A stretch of 13,422 nt of DNA from Collinsella sp. (GTDB lineage: Bacteria; Actinomycetota; Coriobacteriia; Coriobacteriales; Coriobacteriaceae). Below, one piece after another: positions 5,534 to 13,422 of the stretch. The notes under the pieces were generated by a model. The model was not told the DNA's origin, ran no database searches, and saw only the letters and a program-made list of their open reading frames with translations. Made by a program: the position numbers and the translations under genes. Numbering within the stretch: the stretch's first letter is position 1; each line of letters opens with the position of its first letter. The stretch lies in NCBI GenBank assembly GCA_019413955.1, contig DXMX01000053.1, forward strand, positions 1-13,422, given 5' to 3'.

Positions 5534-7152
5534 GTCGTCGAACAGGTACAGGCGAGCCTTCTCGGCGGAGATGGTGTGGCCGTTGCGGGTGAACGAACCG
5601 TCAGCACCGCCGAACTCGTCGTAGCCGGCCCAGTCGAGCTGCTGCGGGAGCTGCTCGTCCAGGTCCTTGAGCTCCACCGGAGCCCACTCGGGCAGCGACT
5701 TGGCGTTGGGCGAAGCCGGACCGTCGATGTCCACGTAGCCGTCGGCCGTGCGATACGTCAGCTTGGCGTTGGCATACGGCTTGAGGCCGGTACCAGCCGG
5801 GATCTTCTTACCGACGATGACGTTGGACTTAAGGTCGAGCAGGTGGTCGACCTTCCCCTCGATGGCAGCCTCGGTAAGGACGCCGGCGGTACGGATGAAC
5901 GAAGCGCTCGACAGCCAGGAGTCGATGTTGGACGCAACCTTGAGCGTACCCAGGATGACGGGCTCGGCCACAGGAGCCTGACCGCCCAGACGGGCAACGC
6001 GCTCGACCTCGTCGGCGAACTCATAGCGGTCGACGTACTGACCAAGCAGGTACTTGGAGTCACCGGGGTTGGTGATCTGAACGCGACGCAGCATCTGACG
6101 TGCGAGCACCTCGATGTGCTTGTCGTTCAGGTCGACGCCCTGGCTGGTGTAGACGTCCTTGACGCTCTCGACGAAGGTGTGCATCGTCGACTCGATGTCG
6201 GTCAGCTTGCGCAGGTTGCGGAAGTTGACGAAGCCCTTGGTGATCTGGTCGCCGGCGCGAACCTCGCAGCCGTCCTCGATCTCAGGCATAAAGCGCACCG
6301 AAGCGGGGACGCGGCGCTCGTCGAGGACACGGGTGTGGTCCTCGGAGTCGGTGAGCGTCAGCACGTACTCGGACTTCTCGGGCTTAATCGAGAGGTGACC
6401 GGAGTACGGAGCCAGCTCGGCCTCGCGACCCAGAATCTTCTCGTTGACGTTGCCGACGATATCGAACATACGGCTGACCGTAGGCAGACCCTGCGTAATA
6501 TCGTCGACGCCAGCGACGCCGCCGGAGTGAATGGTACGCATCGTAAGCTGCGTACCGGGCTCGCCGATGGACTGGGCAGCAATAATGCCGACGGCAGTAC
6601 CGATAGCGACCGGGCGACGGGTGGAAAGATCCCAGCCGTAGCACTTCTGGCACACGCCGTACTTGGAGCGGCAGGTGAGCAGCGCGCGAAGCTTGACCTT
6701 CTTAAGGCCGGCATCGACCATCTTCTGGATGTCGGCGACCTTCTCGATGTAGCCGTCCTGCTCAAAGAGCACGGTGCCATCGGGAGCCACGACGTCCTCA
6801 ATGAAGCAACGGCCGACGAGGTCGGTGTTGAGGTCGGTGGTGCCGGGGATGATGAGGTTGTAGGTGACGCCCTCGTGCGTACCGCAGTCCTCCTCGCGGA
6901 CGATGACGTCCTGGGCCACATCGACCAGACGACGGGTCAGATAACCAGAGTCCGAGGTGTGGGATGCGGTATCGACCAGGCCCTTACGGGCGCCGTAGGT
7001 CGAAATGAAGTACTCGAGCGGCAGCAGACCCTCGCGGAAGTTCGCCTTAATGGGAAGGTCGATCGTCTCGCCGGACATGTCTGCCATCAGGCCACGCATG
7101 CCGCCGAGCTGACGCAGCTGGGTCTTAGAACCACGGGCGCCGGAGTCGGCCA

Positions 7153-9570
<2,418 letters not shown>

Positions 9571-9576
9571 AGTCAA

Positions 9577-13068
<3,492 letters not shown>

Positions 13069-13077
13069 CAGGTTTTT

Positions 13078-13084
13078 CCTCCTT
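13078..13084 (-). promoter_or_regulatory. Strong rpoB ribosome-binding site fixing the GTG start
   Basis: AAGGAGG on the minus strand lies 9 nt before GTG (13068-13066). It is a perfect match to the anti-Shine-Dalgarno core and settles the choice of a non-ATG start. Confidence 0.85.
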
Positions 13085-13141
13085 CACGGAAATGCTCGGT
13101 GGATTGGCGAGGCATAGCTTCGCCAGTTATCGCAACCTAAT

Positions 13142-13169
13142 AGTTTATCAGGTACCGACCGTTGGGCAA
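13142..13169 (-). promoter_or_regulatory. Candidate rpoBC promoter
   Basis: On the minus strand TTGCCC (13169-13164) and TAAACT (13147-13142) are 16 bp apart, each matching the consensus at 4 of 6 positions. The implied leader is about 65 nt. It lies between the upstream terminator and rpoB, so some promoter is needed in this stretch, but the exact site is uncertain. Confidence 0.4.
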
Positions 13170-13215
13170 GAAAAGCCTTGACGCGATTGAGTTTTTGGAG
13201 TAGCAAAGTTTTTCG

Positions 13216-13277
13216 ACAGAAAATACGCAGGTAGATGTATGTGTATCGAACATCTGTTCATATATTTTCTGTGAACA
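13216..13277. promoter_or_regulatory. Cluster of inverted repeats upstream of rpoB, including a LexA-box-like site
   Basis: CGAACATCTGTTCA (13247-13260) matches the Gram-positive and actinobacterial SOS-box pattern CGAAC-N4-GTTC. TGTTCA (13255-13260) and TGAACA (13272-13277) form a second inverted pair. ACAGAAAATA (13216-13225) and TATTTTCTGT (13263-13272) form a perfect 10-bp pair. Together they mark this AT-rich stretch as a probable protein-binding region about 80 bp upstream of the candidate promoter. Which regulator binds is unknown. Confidence 0.45.
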
Positions 13278-13302
13278 GAGAGCCGGCAATCGCAGCTCTT
13301 AT

Positions 13303-13335
13303 AAAAAACGGGCGCGAACCGAGGTCCGCGCCCGT
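13303..13335 (-). terminator. Intrinsic terminator of the gene upstream of rpoB
   Basis: A perfect 9-bp GC-rich stem (ACGGGCGCG at 13308-13316 with CGCGCCCGT at 13327-13335) and 10-nt loop is followed by TTTTTTAT on the minus strand. It lies about 20 nt after the stop of the partial gene, so rpoB needs its own promoter. Confidence 0.85.
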
Positions 13336-13355
13336 AAATGTCGATGTCCGAAGGC

Positions 13356-13422
13356 TTACTTGCGCATCAATCCGCCGCGCTCGTCGATGGCGTCCCAGAA
13401 GGCATCGGCAAAGCGAGGATCG
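13356..13422 (-). CDS. C-terminus of an unidentified protein, cut by window edge
   Basis: The last complete codons encode DPRFADAFWDAIDERGGLMR and then K, ending in TAA at 13358-13356. The codons use G or C at most third positions, and a strong terminator follows at the right distance, so the frame is convincing as a gene end. I do not recognise the family. It does not look like the end of rplL, which precedes rpoB in many bacteria. Confidence 0.6.
   Translation of the reverse strand, partial: DPRFADAFWDAIDERGGLMRK

Noticed and set aside
9574..9576. TTG as the rpoC start codon
   Set aside because: It would leave only 3 nt between the AAGGAG ribosome-binding site and the start. The in-frame GTG six bases on has ideal 9-nt spacing and gives a more typical N-terminus.
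13178..13206. A TTGACG-N17-TAGCAA promoter-like pair on the plus strand
   Set aside because: The -10 is weak, and the only sequence downstream is antisense to a terminator and a gene end; no plus-strand gene is seen.

Overview
The window is almost certainly from a Coriobacteriia actinobacterium, most like Collinsella. I base this on protein character read by eye (RpoB, RpoC, S12, S7, EF-G), the high-GC codon use of the housekeeping genes, and the rpoBC followed by rpsL-rpsG-fusA layout usual in Actinobacteria. No database search was possible, so the genus is an inference. All credible genes lie on the minus strand, so transcription runs from right to left.

Layout in the direction of transcription. 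(1) 13422-13303: the last 22 codons of an unidentified gene, then a strong intrinsic terminator. (2) 13302-13069: rpoB leader with a LexA-box-like palindrome, other inverted repeats and a modest promoter. (3) 13068-5090: rpoB and rpoC, with rpoC starting within the rpoB stop region. rpoC is interrupted at 7205-7214 by a tandem 5-bp duplication that shifts the frame. This leaves an 805-codon 5' reading frame and a 700-codon 3' reading frame that overlap by 40 nt. (4) 5089-4898: a post-rpoC hairpin and a strong terminator with an additional outer stem. (5) 4897-3071: a two-gene ECF sigma factor / membrane anti-sigma module with a SigW-like candidate autopromoter and its own terminator. It is bracketed by 36-nt inverted repeats (33/36 identical). 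(6) 3046-2906: a 141-nt element built from a perfect 37-bp inverted repeat with a nested hairpin. (7) 2822-1: the str operon, with a near-consensus promoter, rpsL, rpsG (preceded by a hairpin that may be the S7 autoregulatory site) and the first 585 codons of fusA, cut by the window edge.

The core genes encode the catalytic subunits of RNA polymerase and part of the decoding and translocation machinery. The sigma module between them encodes an alternative specificity factor for that polymerase and its probable membrane-bound inhibitor. By eye it is lower in GC than its neighbours and framed by repeats, so it looks like an accessory insertion in an otherwise conserved neighbourhood.

Points most worth following up: the rpoC frameshift; an alpha-CTD-like helix-hairpin-helix domain near the RpoC C-terminus; a replaced and enlarged fork-loop-2 segment in RpoB beside the rifamycin pocket; Arg at position 88 of S12, a classical streptomycin-resistance residue; and the two repeat structures around the sigma module.
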